Shown piece after piece: positions 1-6,529 of a stretch of DNA of 64,000 bases (position 1 is its first letter; each line of letters starts with the position of its first letter). The notes beneath the pieces were generated by a model, which did no database searches, was not told the DNA's origin, and saw only the letters and a program-made list of their open reading frames with translations. The position numbers and the translations under genes are program-made. This stretch comes from Mariniphaga sp. (GTDB taxonomy: Bacteria > Bacteroidota > Bacteroidia > Bacteroidales > Prolixibacteraceae), in the NCBI GenBank assembly GCA_024636975.1, contig JAGXGA010000029.1:1-64000 (forward strand), in the 5' to 3' direction.

Positions 1-393
1 GCCCCGGACCTGACCGCGGAATCGACGCAAGACGCGATGGAGGCGATTTTCTCAAGCGCCTACCCACAAGCCAGCCTGGACGAGGTCCGTGAGCGGTTTA
101 CGCGCGAGCAGGACGAGGATCCGGAGGGCCGCTCGGAGTTCGACGCTGTCGCCTACCGAGCCCATCTCGCCGAGGAAGTGATCAAGGCGCAACCCGTCAC
201 CGATGCCGATCTCGCGGCACTCGGCCAGGCACGGGCCGCTGCCGTGCGGGACCGCCTGCTGGCAGATGCGCCCGACGGCCCGGAAGAAGGCACCGCGGTC
301 GAGCCAGAGCGGGTCCTCCTGGCGGAGCCCCGGGAAGTCGAGTCCGGGAACGACGAGCAGGTTGTGATGGAGGTCAGTCTGGCCGTGGACTGA
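1..393 (+). CDS. C-terminal fragment of a DUF748-type protein, GC-rich, foreign to the rest of the window
   Basis: The frame is open from the first base and ends at a TGA at 391-393, so the 5' part lies outside the window. The end of DUF748 (AsmA-like, envelope-associated) proteins carries a segment where a run like ALGQARAAAVRDRLL is followed by a Val/Pro-Glu-Arg-Val/Leu stretch; both are seen here (AVEPERVLLAEPREVE). Such proteins are typical of Proteobacteria. The base composition is strongly GC-rich with G/C third positions, unlike every other gene here. No signal peptide or catalytic residue can be seen in this piece. I infer a contaminant or chimeric join rather than a resident gene. 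The family call rests on recall of the C-terminal pattern. Confidence 0.6.
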   Translation, partial: APDLTAESTQDAMEAIFSSAYPQASLDEVRERFTREQDEDPEGRSEFDAVAYRAHLAEEVIKAQPVTDADLAALGQARAAAVRDRLLADAPDGPEEGTAVEPERVLLAEPREVESGNDEQVVMEVSLAVD

Positions 394-636
394 GGCGGCG
401 CTAAAAGGGAAGGATCGATTTTCCGTGCAAGGGAAAGGCAGCACCGAAAACTTACCCCGTTGCCAATCGATTGTTTGCGCCAAAATAGCTGGGCCCCCAC
501 AACTCTTACCCCCTAAAGGTCGCCTGTCCATGTGTAGTCAAATGCGTACACAGCCGAAGGGCAGATACCTGCACCAGGCAAACATCTATATGCCCAACTT
601 TGTCAAGAGATAAAATTTTAAAAAAAACCGGGTTAA
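394..636. other. Composition transition zone, no gene seen
   Basis: The GC-rich reading frame stops at 393. The next ~200 bases are of intermediate composition, and from about 600 the sequence becomes AT-rich like the rest of the window. No convincing coding frame, hairpin or RNA gene is visible. If the window edge is a chimeric join, the breakpoint lies most probably in this stretch. Confidence 0.5.
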
Positions 637-774
637 TTTCCAGTTTCTTTTGTCATTCCAACATGGTCGGGCAAAAATGGCAAAGTAAAAAGCAGAAAAC
701 AAGCTATTGCCATTGGAATAAGTGAAGCAAAAGAGGCTGGATTAAAAGTTCCTACTCAAAAAACTACAAAGTGA
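637..774 (+). pseudogene. DUF6496-like small protein, C-terminal remnant
   Basis: An open frame without an in-frame ATG runs from about 637 to the TGA at 772-774. Its translated end reads GKVKSRKQAIAIGISEAKEA followed by GLKVPTQKTTK. The KSRKQAIAIxxSEAxxxGxKVP signature is that of the DUF6496 family of small basic proteins of unknown function; the N-terminal half of the family is missing. It lies 7 bases before the LigD-like remnant. Recall of the family signature is the only basis for the name. Confidence 0.5.
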
Positions 775-781
775 AAATACA

Positions 782-1075
782 ATGAATTATTTCCCGGATT
801 GGATAAAAACCATAAATGTAGATGTGAAAAAAAAGATCAGGATATACAAAAATTCTCCTTATGCGCTGCGGGCACGAAAAGGGGCACCGGTAGCAACACC
901 TATCGACTGGAACGAAATCGGCAAAAAAGATTTCAACACACAAACATTCCATTACAAAAACATCTTCAGAAGGTTGAGCAGTAAAAAAGATCCCTGGGAA
1001 AATTTCAACGAGAAAAAGAACAACCTGAAAAAGGCCCGAAAGCAACTGGATGAAATGATGGAAAAACAGAAATAG
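782..1075 (+). pseudogene. LigD polymerase-domain C-terminal remnant (97 aa)
   Basis: The frame reads ...YALRARKGAPVATPIDWNEI..., the diagnostic end of the primase-polymerase domain of bacterial DNA ligase D (family pattern YSxRxxxGAPVSTPLxWxEV, then a DFTIxT-like stretch, here DFNTQTFHYKN). Full LigD polymerase domains are about 280-300 aa; only the last ~80 residues survive, followed by a lysine-rich tail. The catalytic Asp residues of the polymerase lie upstream and are absent, so it cannot be an active ligase or polymerase. The ATG at 782 lies inside what should be coding sequence. LigD works with Ku in non-homologous end joining; neither Ku nor the ligase domain is in the window. Confidence 0.65.
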
Positions 1076-1429
1076 ATTTCTTCAGGTCAGAATTAAATTC
1101 TAATTCCATACACCAAATCATCCTCCAATTCATGTCTCCCAATTCATTTCCATTTCAAAAATCATTTCTATGGCGAGATTCCCTCCCTTCCGCGATCCCC
1201 GCCATTCCAAACATAGTTCCTACTAATAGCTTGGCCTCTGCGCTTTTTCCCTCAAAAGCCCCTCCACCCTTCAGCGGGGCAAAAATAAAGCATGGATAGG
1301 TTCCTGCGTTAATCACTCCAGTGCTTGCGGCCGGTTCATTCACTCCATTCAAAACTTCGGTTTCCATTCCGTTCCGCAAGCTACACACCACTCAGCCTCG
1401 TTTTTCATTCCGTTCTTGTCAAACAAAAA
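1076..1429. other. Non-coding spacer replacing the 5' part of higB
   Basis: This ~350-base stretch separates the LigD remnant from the surviving higB fragment. It contains repeated pyrimidine-rich words of the form CATTCC and a 78-codon open frame on the minus strand (1155-1391) with no recognisable family. It looks like an inserted or dispersed repeat rather than a gene, because the higB reading frame begins abruptly at about 1430 with its first half missing. Confidence 0.35.
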
Positions 1430-1469
1430 GTGTTCAATATAAAAGGGAATGATTACAGGCTAATTATAG

Positions 1470-1478
1470 ATGTTGAAT
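1470..1478. repeat. Target-site duplication, left copy
   Basis: ATGTTGAAT, identical to 2235-2243. It directly abuts the left terminal inverted repeat of the insertion sequence and, taken once, restores the higB reading frame across the insertion. Confidence 0.8.
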
Positions 1479-2234
1479 TAGTAATGATGCGTTAACTTTT
1501 TAAATTTTAATATAAGTTATTAAATATTAGTAATATATATACGTTCTTTGATTTTTTGATTTGATTTGGCTTGTAGTTTTGCGCTCCTATTAGCGCATTA
1601 TTATGAATACCGGGAAATATGTTTTTACTCAGTTACTTCAGTTTGTCAACAAATATGAGTTTGAAAAATGTGTCAAACGTTATAATGGCGATTATCGAGT
1701 AAGAGATTTAAACTGTTGGAACCTATTTGTTCAACTTTTTTTGGACAATTAACATCACGCAATTCTTTGCGGGATATTTGTACCTGTTTGAAAGTAAGCA
1801 TTCGGCCAAATACGTCCAACAATGTCTATTAAATCATTAATAAACTAAAATTCAACATACTGATGGATTAAAGACTCCGCCAGTAAGCTTCACAACTTTT
1901 TTCTTCCATTTTTAAATTTGCATCACCGGGTGATAACCTGCTGTTTCCATTCTCCGGAATACCTTTGATTGCGCAATCTCCCCGCACCGGTTCATATTCG
2001 GTAAAGACCGACCTTGCCCCGAACCGGGAACATCCCCGGAACCTGTCTGCTCCGGGTTTTCTCTTGAGCAGGTTATGAGCATATAGTTGTCAATTTATGA
2101 AATTATGCAAATAGTCAGTATATCGGCTTTTGCTAAAAGCCCTTTAATTGGGCTGTTAACTCAGGTTCAAGCAAATCAAAATGTCAAAGAACAATTAAAT
2201 TTATTTAGTGATTATTTTTAACGCATCAGTAGTA
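1479..2234 (+). mobile_element. IS4-family (DUF4372-type) insertion sequence, internally deleted
   Basis: The ends form an imperfect inverted repeat. The left end begins TAGTAATGATGCGTTAA and the reverse complement of the right end begins TACTACTGATGCGTTAA (15 of 17 match, 13 with an unbroken 10-base core). A 9-bp direct duplication, ATGTTGAAT, flanks the element. The 756-bp length is about half that of complete elements of this group, and the transposase lacks its catalytic centre. It inserted into a higB-like toxin gene. Between the surviving transposase ends lies ~270 bases of non-coding sequence of unknown origin. Confidence 0.8.
1603..2221 (+). pseudogene. Transposase remnant of the IS (N-terminal DUF4372 part and C-terminal tail only)
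   Basis: From the ATG at 1603 the frame reads MNTGKYVFTQLLQFVNKYEF and continues through RYNGDYRVRDLNCWNLF, the DUF4372 N-terminal domain of IS4-type transposases. A frameshift near the T-run at 1736-1742 moves the homology to the next frame (FGQLTSRNSLRDICTCL), which ends at a TAA at 1830-1832. The family's C-terminal tail reappears at about 2105-2221, with ISAFAKSPLIGLL followed by NQNVKEQLNLF and a TAA at 2219-2221. The DDE catalytic core between these parts is gone, so the element cannot move by itself. Confidence 0.75.
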
Positions 2235-2243
2235 ATGTTGAAT
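2235..2243. repeat. Target-site duplication, right copy
   Basis: ATGTTGAAT, identical to 1470-1478. It immediately follows the right inverted repeat of the insertion sequence. Confidence 0.8.
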
Positions 2244-2320
2244 ACAAACTCAAAATTGTTTTCATAGTGTGGTTGGCACACATATGGAATATAATAAAAT
2301 AGATGAAAAAACAATAAGAT

Positions 2321-2761
2321 ATGAAAACTAAAATAATAAAATCAGAACAGGAATATAACGAAGCATGTGAAAGGTTTTATCTCTTGATGAACAGTTCTGA
2401 ACATGCGATAGAACCGAACAGTCCTAAAGGTGAAGAAATAGAACTTCTTTCCTTGCTTATTGAAAAATACGAACAGAAAAACTACCAGATGAAAGCCCCA
2501 TCACCAATTGAAGCCATTCAGTTCAGAATGGAACAAATGAACCTTAAACAAGCTGATGTGGCACCCATATTTGGTGGAAAAACAAGGGTGTCAGAAGTCT
2601 TAAACGGAAGAAGGGCGCTGACATTAAAAACAATAACTTTATTAAACCGATATCTTGGAATACCCCTGGAATCATTAATCATCGGGAATAAGGAAATAAA
2701 ACTGGAGCCAAAAAAGAAAGAGAAATTGTTGATGTCTCTTCAATCAAAGAATGTTAAATAG
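2321..2761 (+). CDS. HigA-type antitoxin, orphaned (146 aa)
   Basis: The protein has the two-part build of HigA antitoxins (COG5499). The N-terminal ~60 residues should bind and neutralise the HigB toxin. An XRE helix-turn-helix at about residues 64-118 (IQFRMEQMNLKQADVAPIFG, then SEVLNGRRALTLKTI) should bind the operon's operator. The gene starts inside the last codons of the degraded higB, and its own frame is intact. With the partner broken by a truncation, an IS and a frameshift, it is an orphan; it may persist as a repressor or as protection against related toxins. The native promoter upstream of higB is lost, so expression may depend on the IS end. Confidence 0.8.
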   Translation: MKTKIIKSEQEYNEACERFYLLMNSSEHAIEPNSPKGEEIELLSLLIEKYEQKNYQMKAPSPIEAIQFRMEQMNLKQADVAPIFGGKTRVSEVLNGRRALTLKTITLLNRYLGIPLESLIIGNKEIKLEPKKKEKLLMSLQSKNVK

Positions 2762-2858
2762 TGAATAGCAGCAGTTATCTAATCCGCAGGTCCATGCTTC
2801 CATAGTTTAACACCCATTAAGAATTTGGAGTGAAAAGTCGTACCTTTCTAGTAAGTAA

Positions 2859-2870
2859 ACCCTGATGGGT
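2859..2870. promoter_or_regulatory. hip operator O1 (ACCCTGATGGGT)
   Basis: A palindrome ACCC-TGAT-GGGT, with the same half-sites as the two palindromes nearer to hipB. Its centre (2864.5) is 41 bases from the next. Inferred HipB binding site. Confidence 0.55.
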
Positions 2871-2897
2871 ATAATTATCCATTTATTTCATCATTCA

Positions 2898-2913
2898 ATA
2901 CCCTTTTGGGTAT
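2898..2913. promoter_or_regulatory. hip operator O2 (ATACCCTTTTGGGTAT)
   Basis: A perfect 16-base palindrome upstream of hipB. It overlaps the position expected for the -33 element of the promoter whose -7 element is at 2931-2938, so a bound HipB dimer would block RNA polymerase. E. coli HipB operators have the similar layout TATCC-N8-GGATA. Confidence 0.65.
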
Positions 2914-2938
2914 AAATATCGTGAAATAATTATATTTG
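2905..2938 (+). promoter_or_regulatory. hip operon promoter
   Basis: A TATATTTG at 2931-2938 fits the Bacteroidota -7 consensus TAnnTTTG, with a TTTG at 2905-2908, 22 bases further upstream, in the -33 role (usual spacing 19-21). The promoter is flanked by two operator palindromes and lies 23 bases before the hipB start. Confidence 0.55.
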
Positions 2939-2952
2939 TACCCAAAAGGGTA
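2939..2952. promoter_or_regulatory. hip operator O3 (TACCCAAAAGGGTA)
   Basis: A perfect 14-base palindrome with the same TACCC/GGGTA half-sites, immediately after the -7 element and 9 bases before the hipB start codon. Its centre is 40 bases from that of O2, so the three sites lie close to the same face of the helix. Confidence 0.65.
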
Positions 2953-2960
2953 TATAAAAA

Positions 2961-3170
2961 ATGGAAATCGCCAATTTTGTAAAAGAGAAACGGAAATCAG
3001 TACGACTGACACAGCCAGAACTGGCAGAAAAAGCCGGGGTAGGTTTACGTTTCATTCGTGAGCTGGAACAGGGTAAGCAGAGTTTGCGGCTGGATAAAGT
3101 AAACCAGGTAATTCAACTCTTCGGATACGAAGTGGGCGCTGTAAAGAAGAAACCAACCACCTATTTATAA
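2961..3170 (+). CDS. hipB: HipB-like XRE repressor/antitoxin (69 aa)
   Basis: A short one-domain DNA-binding protein with an XRE helix-turn-helix at residues 5-60 (LTQPELAEKAGV followed by FIRELEQGKQSLRLDKV). In HipBA and HipBST modules this protein represses its own operon and helps hold the kinase toxin. It is the first of three genes on the same strand; hipS follows after 18 bases. The three TACCC/GGGTA palindromes just upstream are the natural candidates for its operators. Confidence 0.85.
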   Translation: MEIANFVKEKRKSVRLTQPELAEKAGVGLRFIRELEQGKQSLRLDKVNQVIQLFGYEVGAVKKKPTTYL

Positions 3171-3188
3171 TTCCTTTTCATTTATACT

Positions 3189-3518
3189 ATGCGCAAAGCA
3201 TCCATTAAAATAGAAGAGCAATTAGCAGGTTGGCTCACGCAGGATGAGCATGGGTATCATTTTGCATATGACAAAGTCTATTCAACCCAACCAAATGCCC
3301 GTCCTGTTAGTCTTACGCTTCCGGTGCGGGGAGAACCCTATATGTCGAAAGTGTTGTTCCCATTTTTTGATGGCCTGATACCTGAAGGATGGCTGTTGGA
3401 TATCGCAGAAAAGAATTGGAAAATAAATCCCCGGGATCGTATGGGTTTACTGCTGGCATGTTGCAAAGATTGCATTGGGGCAGTAAGCGTAGAAGAAATA
3501 AAGGAGGATGACTTATGA
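3189..3518 (+). CDS. hipS: HipS-like protein: HipA N-terminal subdomain as a separate polypeptide (109 aa)
   Basis: This is the N-subdomain-1 of HipA kinases (couple_hipA domain), with the motif LTLPVRGEPY and the loop LFPFFDGLIPEGWLL typical of that domain. In classical HipA it is fused to the kinase. Here it ends at its own TGA, which overlaps the start of the kinase gene (ATGA at 3515-3518), so the two are translationally coupled. In the described E. coli O127 HipBST system the separate HipS acts as the antitoxin for the HipT kinase; I infer the same role here. Confidence 0.8.
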   Translation: MRKASIKIEEQLAGWLTQDEHGYHFAYDKVYSTQPNARPVSLTLPVRGEPYMSKVLFPFFDGLIPEGWLLDIAEKNWKINPRDRMGLLLACCKDCIGAVSVEEIKEDDL

Positions 3519-4453
3519 AAAGATGCCTGTTTTGCTATCAGTCTTTGACCGCCAATGAAGAAAATTTCCATACATCCTGTTCGAAGAAAATATTTGCTCA
3601 TCCCACCCCACCGGCATTGTCTTTTTCGGAAGCGGATTTAGAACTCTTAGCAAAGGAGGTTATACAAAGTCAGACAGCACTTACCGGTGTGCAGGCGAAA
3701 CTATCGTTACATATAACAGGTGATAAGGAAGGTACAGGAAAAAGATTTACGATAGTTGGTTTATGGGGTGGGTATATATTTAAACCACCTGCGGTCGCAT
3801 ACCCACAATTGCCGGAAGTAGAGGATTTAACCATGCATTTGGCTCAACTGGCCAAAATTAAAACTGCACCTCACAGTTTAATCCGGATGACATCCGGAAA
3901 CCTGGCCTACATTACCAGGCGAACAGACCGTACAAAAAAAGGCAAGCTTGCCATGGAGGATATGTGCCAGCTTACTGAACGGCTTACCGAAGATAAATAC
4001 TATGGCAGCTATGAGCAAATAGCCAAAACCATTTACAAATATTCGGTAACCCCGGGCCTGGATGTGGTAAATTTTTTTGAATTGGTGCTCTTTTCATTTC
4101 TAACCGGCAATGCTGATATGCATTTGAAGAATTTTTCCCTGTTGGAACAGCCGGGTTTAGGCATGACCCTATCACCTGCCTATGACCTGGTAAATACCGC
4201 ATTGGTAAATCCTGCCGATAAAGAAGAGATGGGATTGACCCTGAATGGCAAAAAGAAAAAATTAGGAAAGAAAGACTTTGTGTCAGCCATGAATACTTTA
4301 AAGGTAGATGCGAAACAACAGCAAAACATCTTCAACAAAATGGCAAAGGCAATGCCCAAATGGATGGATCAAATAGACATAAGTTTCTTGACTGATGAGT
4401 ACAAGAAACAATACAAAACAATAGTAAACGAAAGAGCAAAGCGGGTACTATGA
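3515..4453 (+). CDS. hipT: HipT-like Ser/Thr kinase toxin, the core kinase of a split HipA (312 aa)
   Basis: The protein belongs to the HipA C-terminal kinase family. An N-terminal CxxC...HxxC cluster (C4, C7, H19, C22) looks like a small zinc finger. The glycine-rich loop is TGVQAKL (57-63), the ATP-binding lysine lies in YIFKPP (K90), the catalytic loop is GNADMHLKNFS (198-208, D201 and N206), and the metal-binding Asp is in PAYDLVN (D224). All kinase residues are present, so it is probably active. Characterised HipA/HipT kinases phosphorylate aminoacyl-tRNA synthetases (GltX or TrpS) to halt translation; the target here is unknown. It forms the last gene of the hip operon. Confidence 0.85.
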   Translation: MKRCLFCYQSLTANEENFHTSCSKKIFAHPTPPALSFSEADLELLAKEVIQSQTALTGVQAKLSLHITGDKEGTGKRFTIVGLWGGYIFKPPAVAYPQLPEVEDLTMHLAQLAKIKTAPHSLIRMTSGNLAYITRRTDRTKKGKLAMEDMCQLTERLTEDKYYGSYEQIAKTIYKYSVTPGLDVVNFFELVLFSFLTGNADMHLKNFSLLEQPGLGMTLSPAYDLVNTALVNPADKEEMGLTLNGKKKKLGKKDFVSAMNTLKVDAKQQQNIFNKMAKAMPKWMDQIDISFLTDEYKKQYKTIVNERAKRVL

Positions 4454-4487
4454 ATCCTGTATGGGATGCACGGGCAACAACTACAAC

Positions 4488-4712
4488 CTAATAGTTCGAA
4501 TGGTCACAAGATATAATTGATTTGATATTTTCAACAAATTTTGAAAAGTTATCATTAGAATTATAAGGTATGCTCCCAGTTTCAAATAGAAACTTATGAT
4601 GCTTGAGTGTTTCATATATAAATCTTCTTTGGCATACCCTACTTTTATTTTCATACCAATTTATTTGATCCCCGATGCGGTTTTTAAATATTCGTCTTGC
4701 TTTATGAAAACT
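4488..4712 (-). pseudogene. DUF4231 (SLATT-like, 2-TM) protein remnant, transmembrane middle deleted
   Basis: A minus-strand frame without a start codon reads RIGDQINWYENKS, the N-terminal signature of DUF4231 (RxxDQIxWYDxKS). It runs almost directly into the family's C-terminal signature, YETLKHHKFLFETGSIPYN, then FVENIKSIIS, and ends at a TAG (4488-4490). In intact members two transmembrane helices lie between these parts; they are missing here, so the gene has a clean internal deletion. SLATT-type membrane proteins have been proposed as effectors of nucleotide-activated defence systems. The remnant is on the same strand as the TIR gene and ~170 bases downstream of it, so the two may once have been one operon. 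Confidence 0.65.
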
Positions 4713-4881
4713 TATTTATACTATTTAAAGAGCTTTTTGCTTTTCATTTCTCTTTTGTAACAAATTTAAAGATTTATGCCTTAATATATCATGAATCATA
4801 CCCTACTACAGCATTAGATTTTTTTCAATTGTAAAGTATTCTTTAATGATGTTTTATGAAAGGAGAAAACATTTCCTTAAT

Positions 4882-6003
4882 TCAAGTCCATTCATCACCA
4901 GCAATGAGGGAATACCTAAACAACACCGGTAAGGTATAAATTCCCAGTGCAATCCAAAAGATCAACAAATAATTCCACTGCAAATAGTAAAAAGCCAGCA
5001 TAGCAAGCCCGCGTGCTACTATCCAAAGCAAAGCAGTTGATAAAGGAAACGCTGCCCAATAACCAATTGGTTCGAAATCCTCATAGCCCAGGATCCATCC
5101 GCCCAGAATACCTTGTGTGAAGAATACTTTGGGCCCAAGTTCAGGATCGTAACTATAAACTGATGCACCTAGTACGATCCACACAACCGACCAAACACAG
5201 GCAAGTACTATCCCGGCAAATAACGGAGCATATGGAAGATCTATTGGAAGATCTATTTCTCTTGCAACTGACTGTACTAATAATTCTGCTCCGAAGATTG
5301 ATCCGGCGGATAGAACAAAGGTTATAACAACTGCAATCCAGAAGGAAGTACGCATATAAAACTTAGGCAATTCTTCTCGTGCACGTGCTTTTCTTTTCTC
5401 TTCCCGTTTTGCTTTCTCAGCATATTCTTTTTCTTGTTCAGGTGACAATGTGAACATTGAACGGCTGAAAGGTGAAGAATGTAATAAATTGCGATTTAGC
5501 GGGTTGGAGTTAGGGTAATTTATTTTTACTTTTCCCTCTTTCGGTTCTTCGTTGAGTAAGTCCCTCAAGGCATTGACGAGTCGTCCTAAGTCATATACCC
5601 ATCGTTCACTGCTAAATGGGATTTGCTGAAAATTGAGCAAAGGATGCAATGTGCGTGGTAATTGTTTTTCCTGAGGTAGTGATGCGCGGTCATAAACGAC
5701 AGGAACAATAGTAAGTCCCCGACTAAGAGCTGTTTCAAGCTCAATGCGAACATGGTCATTCAGGTCCATTAATTTGGGTTGTCCTCCTCGTCGTGAATTC
5801 CATCTGGTTGTGATTAGCGTAACAACTATGGGATCGCCTTTTAATGCTTTTGTTATGCTTTTTTTCCATTCTTGCCCTCCGTGAATATCCTCAACGTCCA
5901 GGAACACCGAGTCAGTTCCAAATTCCTGAACTAGTCGACTTTCTATTCCTCTGGCCAGTTCTATGTTTGCCCGTCGGTAACATATGAAAATCTTGTACGG
6001 CAT
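4882..6003 (-). CDS. TIR-domain protein with four C-terminal transmembrane helices (373 aa)
   Basis: Residues 1-150 form a TIR_2-type domain, with KIFICYRR at the first strand, SVFLDVEDIHGG in the BB-loop region, and HVRIELETAL holding the Glu (E88) that serves as catalytic residue in NAD-cleaving TIR domains. A basic linker (about 185-212) leads to four hydrophobic helices at about 221-243, 259-284, 315-340 and 345-365. The start ATG lies at 6003 and the frame is intact. No sensor domain or signal-producing partner gene is next to it. Known TIR proteins act in abortive antiphage defence or signalling; the membrane anchoring and the location between toxin-antitoxin and phage-like remnants suggest a defence role, but this is inference. 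Confidence 0.8.
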   Translation of the reverse strand: MPYKIFICYRRANIELARGIESRLVQEFGTDSVFLDVEDIHGGQEWKKSITKALKGDPIVVTLITTRWNSRRGGQPKLMDLNDHVRIELETALSRGLTIVPVVYDRASLPQEKQLPRTLHPLLNFQQIPFSSERWVYDLGRLVNALRDLLNEEPKEGKVKINYPNSNPLNRNLLHSSPFSRSMFTLSPEQEKEYAEKAKREEKRKARAREELPKFYMRTSFWIAVVITFVLSAGSIFGAELLVQSVAREIDLPIDLPYAPLFAGIVLACVWSVVWIVLGASVYSYDPELGPKVFFTQGILGGWILGYEDFEPIGYWAAFPLSTALLWIVARGLAMLAFYYLQWNYLLIFWIALGIYTLPVLFRYSLIAGDEWT

Positions 6004-6254
6004 TGAATATTGTTTATTATTTGTAGCCTACCGTTTCGAGGTAGTGATAACGCAAAACTTTATCATATAATTCTACTTGTTTAATTTACAGAGTTCCATT
6101 ACTCAAAGAAAAATTAATGAATTATCATTTAAAGCCACATATTGTCATTTACAAAAATCTTATTAACCAATAATATTATCTTCTTCTTACAAGTTACTAA
6201 AATTTTGATAAGAATAAAAGCTTCTCATAATCGCTTCCTTGTTTCCTTTAGCCC

Positions 6255-6485
6255 TTGCTAAAATACTTCTATACAATTACAACCAAAAGTATAGGCCATT
6301 ATATATGGTTTCAAGAATTACAGTTGTGCAATTTATCAAAGGACGAGAAGACTGTCCGTAGAAATAAGGATTTGTTCCCTGATGATTTTGTGTTTATATT
6401 GAATATTGCCAATATAGAAAATGTGGTATCACAAAATGTGATTCCTTCAAAACCACGTTTGGGAGTTAGAGCTGCAAATTTGTAA
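6255..6485 (+). pseudogene. ORF6N (phage antirepressor-type) domain remnant
   Basis: The short frame includes VRRNKDLFPDDFVFIL followed by IENVVSQNVIPSK, matching the ORF6N domain pattern (RNxDRFPEDFMFxL, then an SQN...SK stretch) of KilA-N/Rha-type antirepressors found in prophages and mobile islands. Upstream of this the sequence is degraded (no LAxLYGVxT motif), and downstream it breaks off before the expected AFTEQG motif. It is probably a leftover of a mobile element. Confidence 0.5.
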
Positions 6486-6529
6486 GGACCCATTTCCTTA
6501 TGAATCCCTGTCTTTAAATGTTTCCTTTT

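Larger units (their letters stand above)
1430..2331 (+). pseudogene. higB-like toxin gene: 5'-truncated, IS-interrupted and frameshifted
   Basis: Joining 1430-1478 to 2244-2331 across an insertion sequence restores a HigB (RelE-superfamily mRNA interferase) C-terminal half. It reads VFNIKGNDYRLIIDVE before the insertion, then YKLKIVFIVW, then GTHMEYNKIDEKTI. The family pattern FNIKGNxYRL...VGTHxEYDKID is clear. A second lesion is a one-base loss in GTGTGGTTGGC near 2273, where three T would keep the frame. The first ~45 residues of the family are also missing. The stop (2329-2331) overlaps the start of the antitoxin gene by 11 bases, the usual toxin-antitoxin arrangement. The toxin must be inactive. 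Confidence 0.8.

Noticed and set aside
52-531. 159-aa minus-strand frame in the GC-rich segment
   Set aside because: It is antisense to the better DUF748-like frame and has no family-like motif; GC-rich DNA gives long shadow frames.
1155-1391. 78-codon minus-strand frame in the spacer before higB
   Set aside because: No recognisable motif, no promoter, and the region looks like a non-coding insert replacing part of higB. It might belong to a repeat family, which I could not check.
4882-6003. Thoeris or CBASS system around the TIR gene
   Set aside because: No ThsA-like, cyclase, SIR2 or STING-like gene is adjacent; only a DUF4231 remnant and hip/hig modules are nearby.
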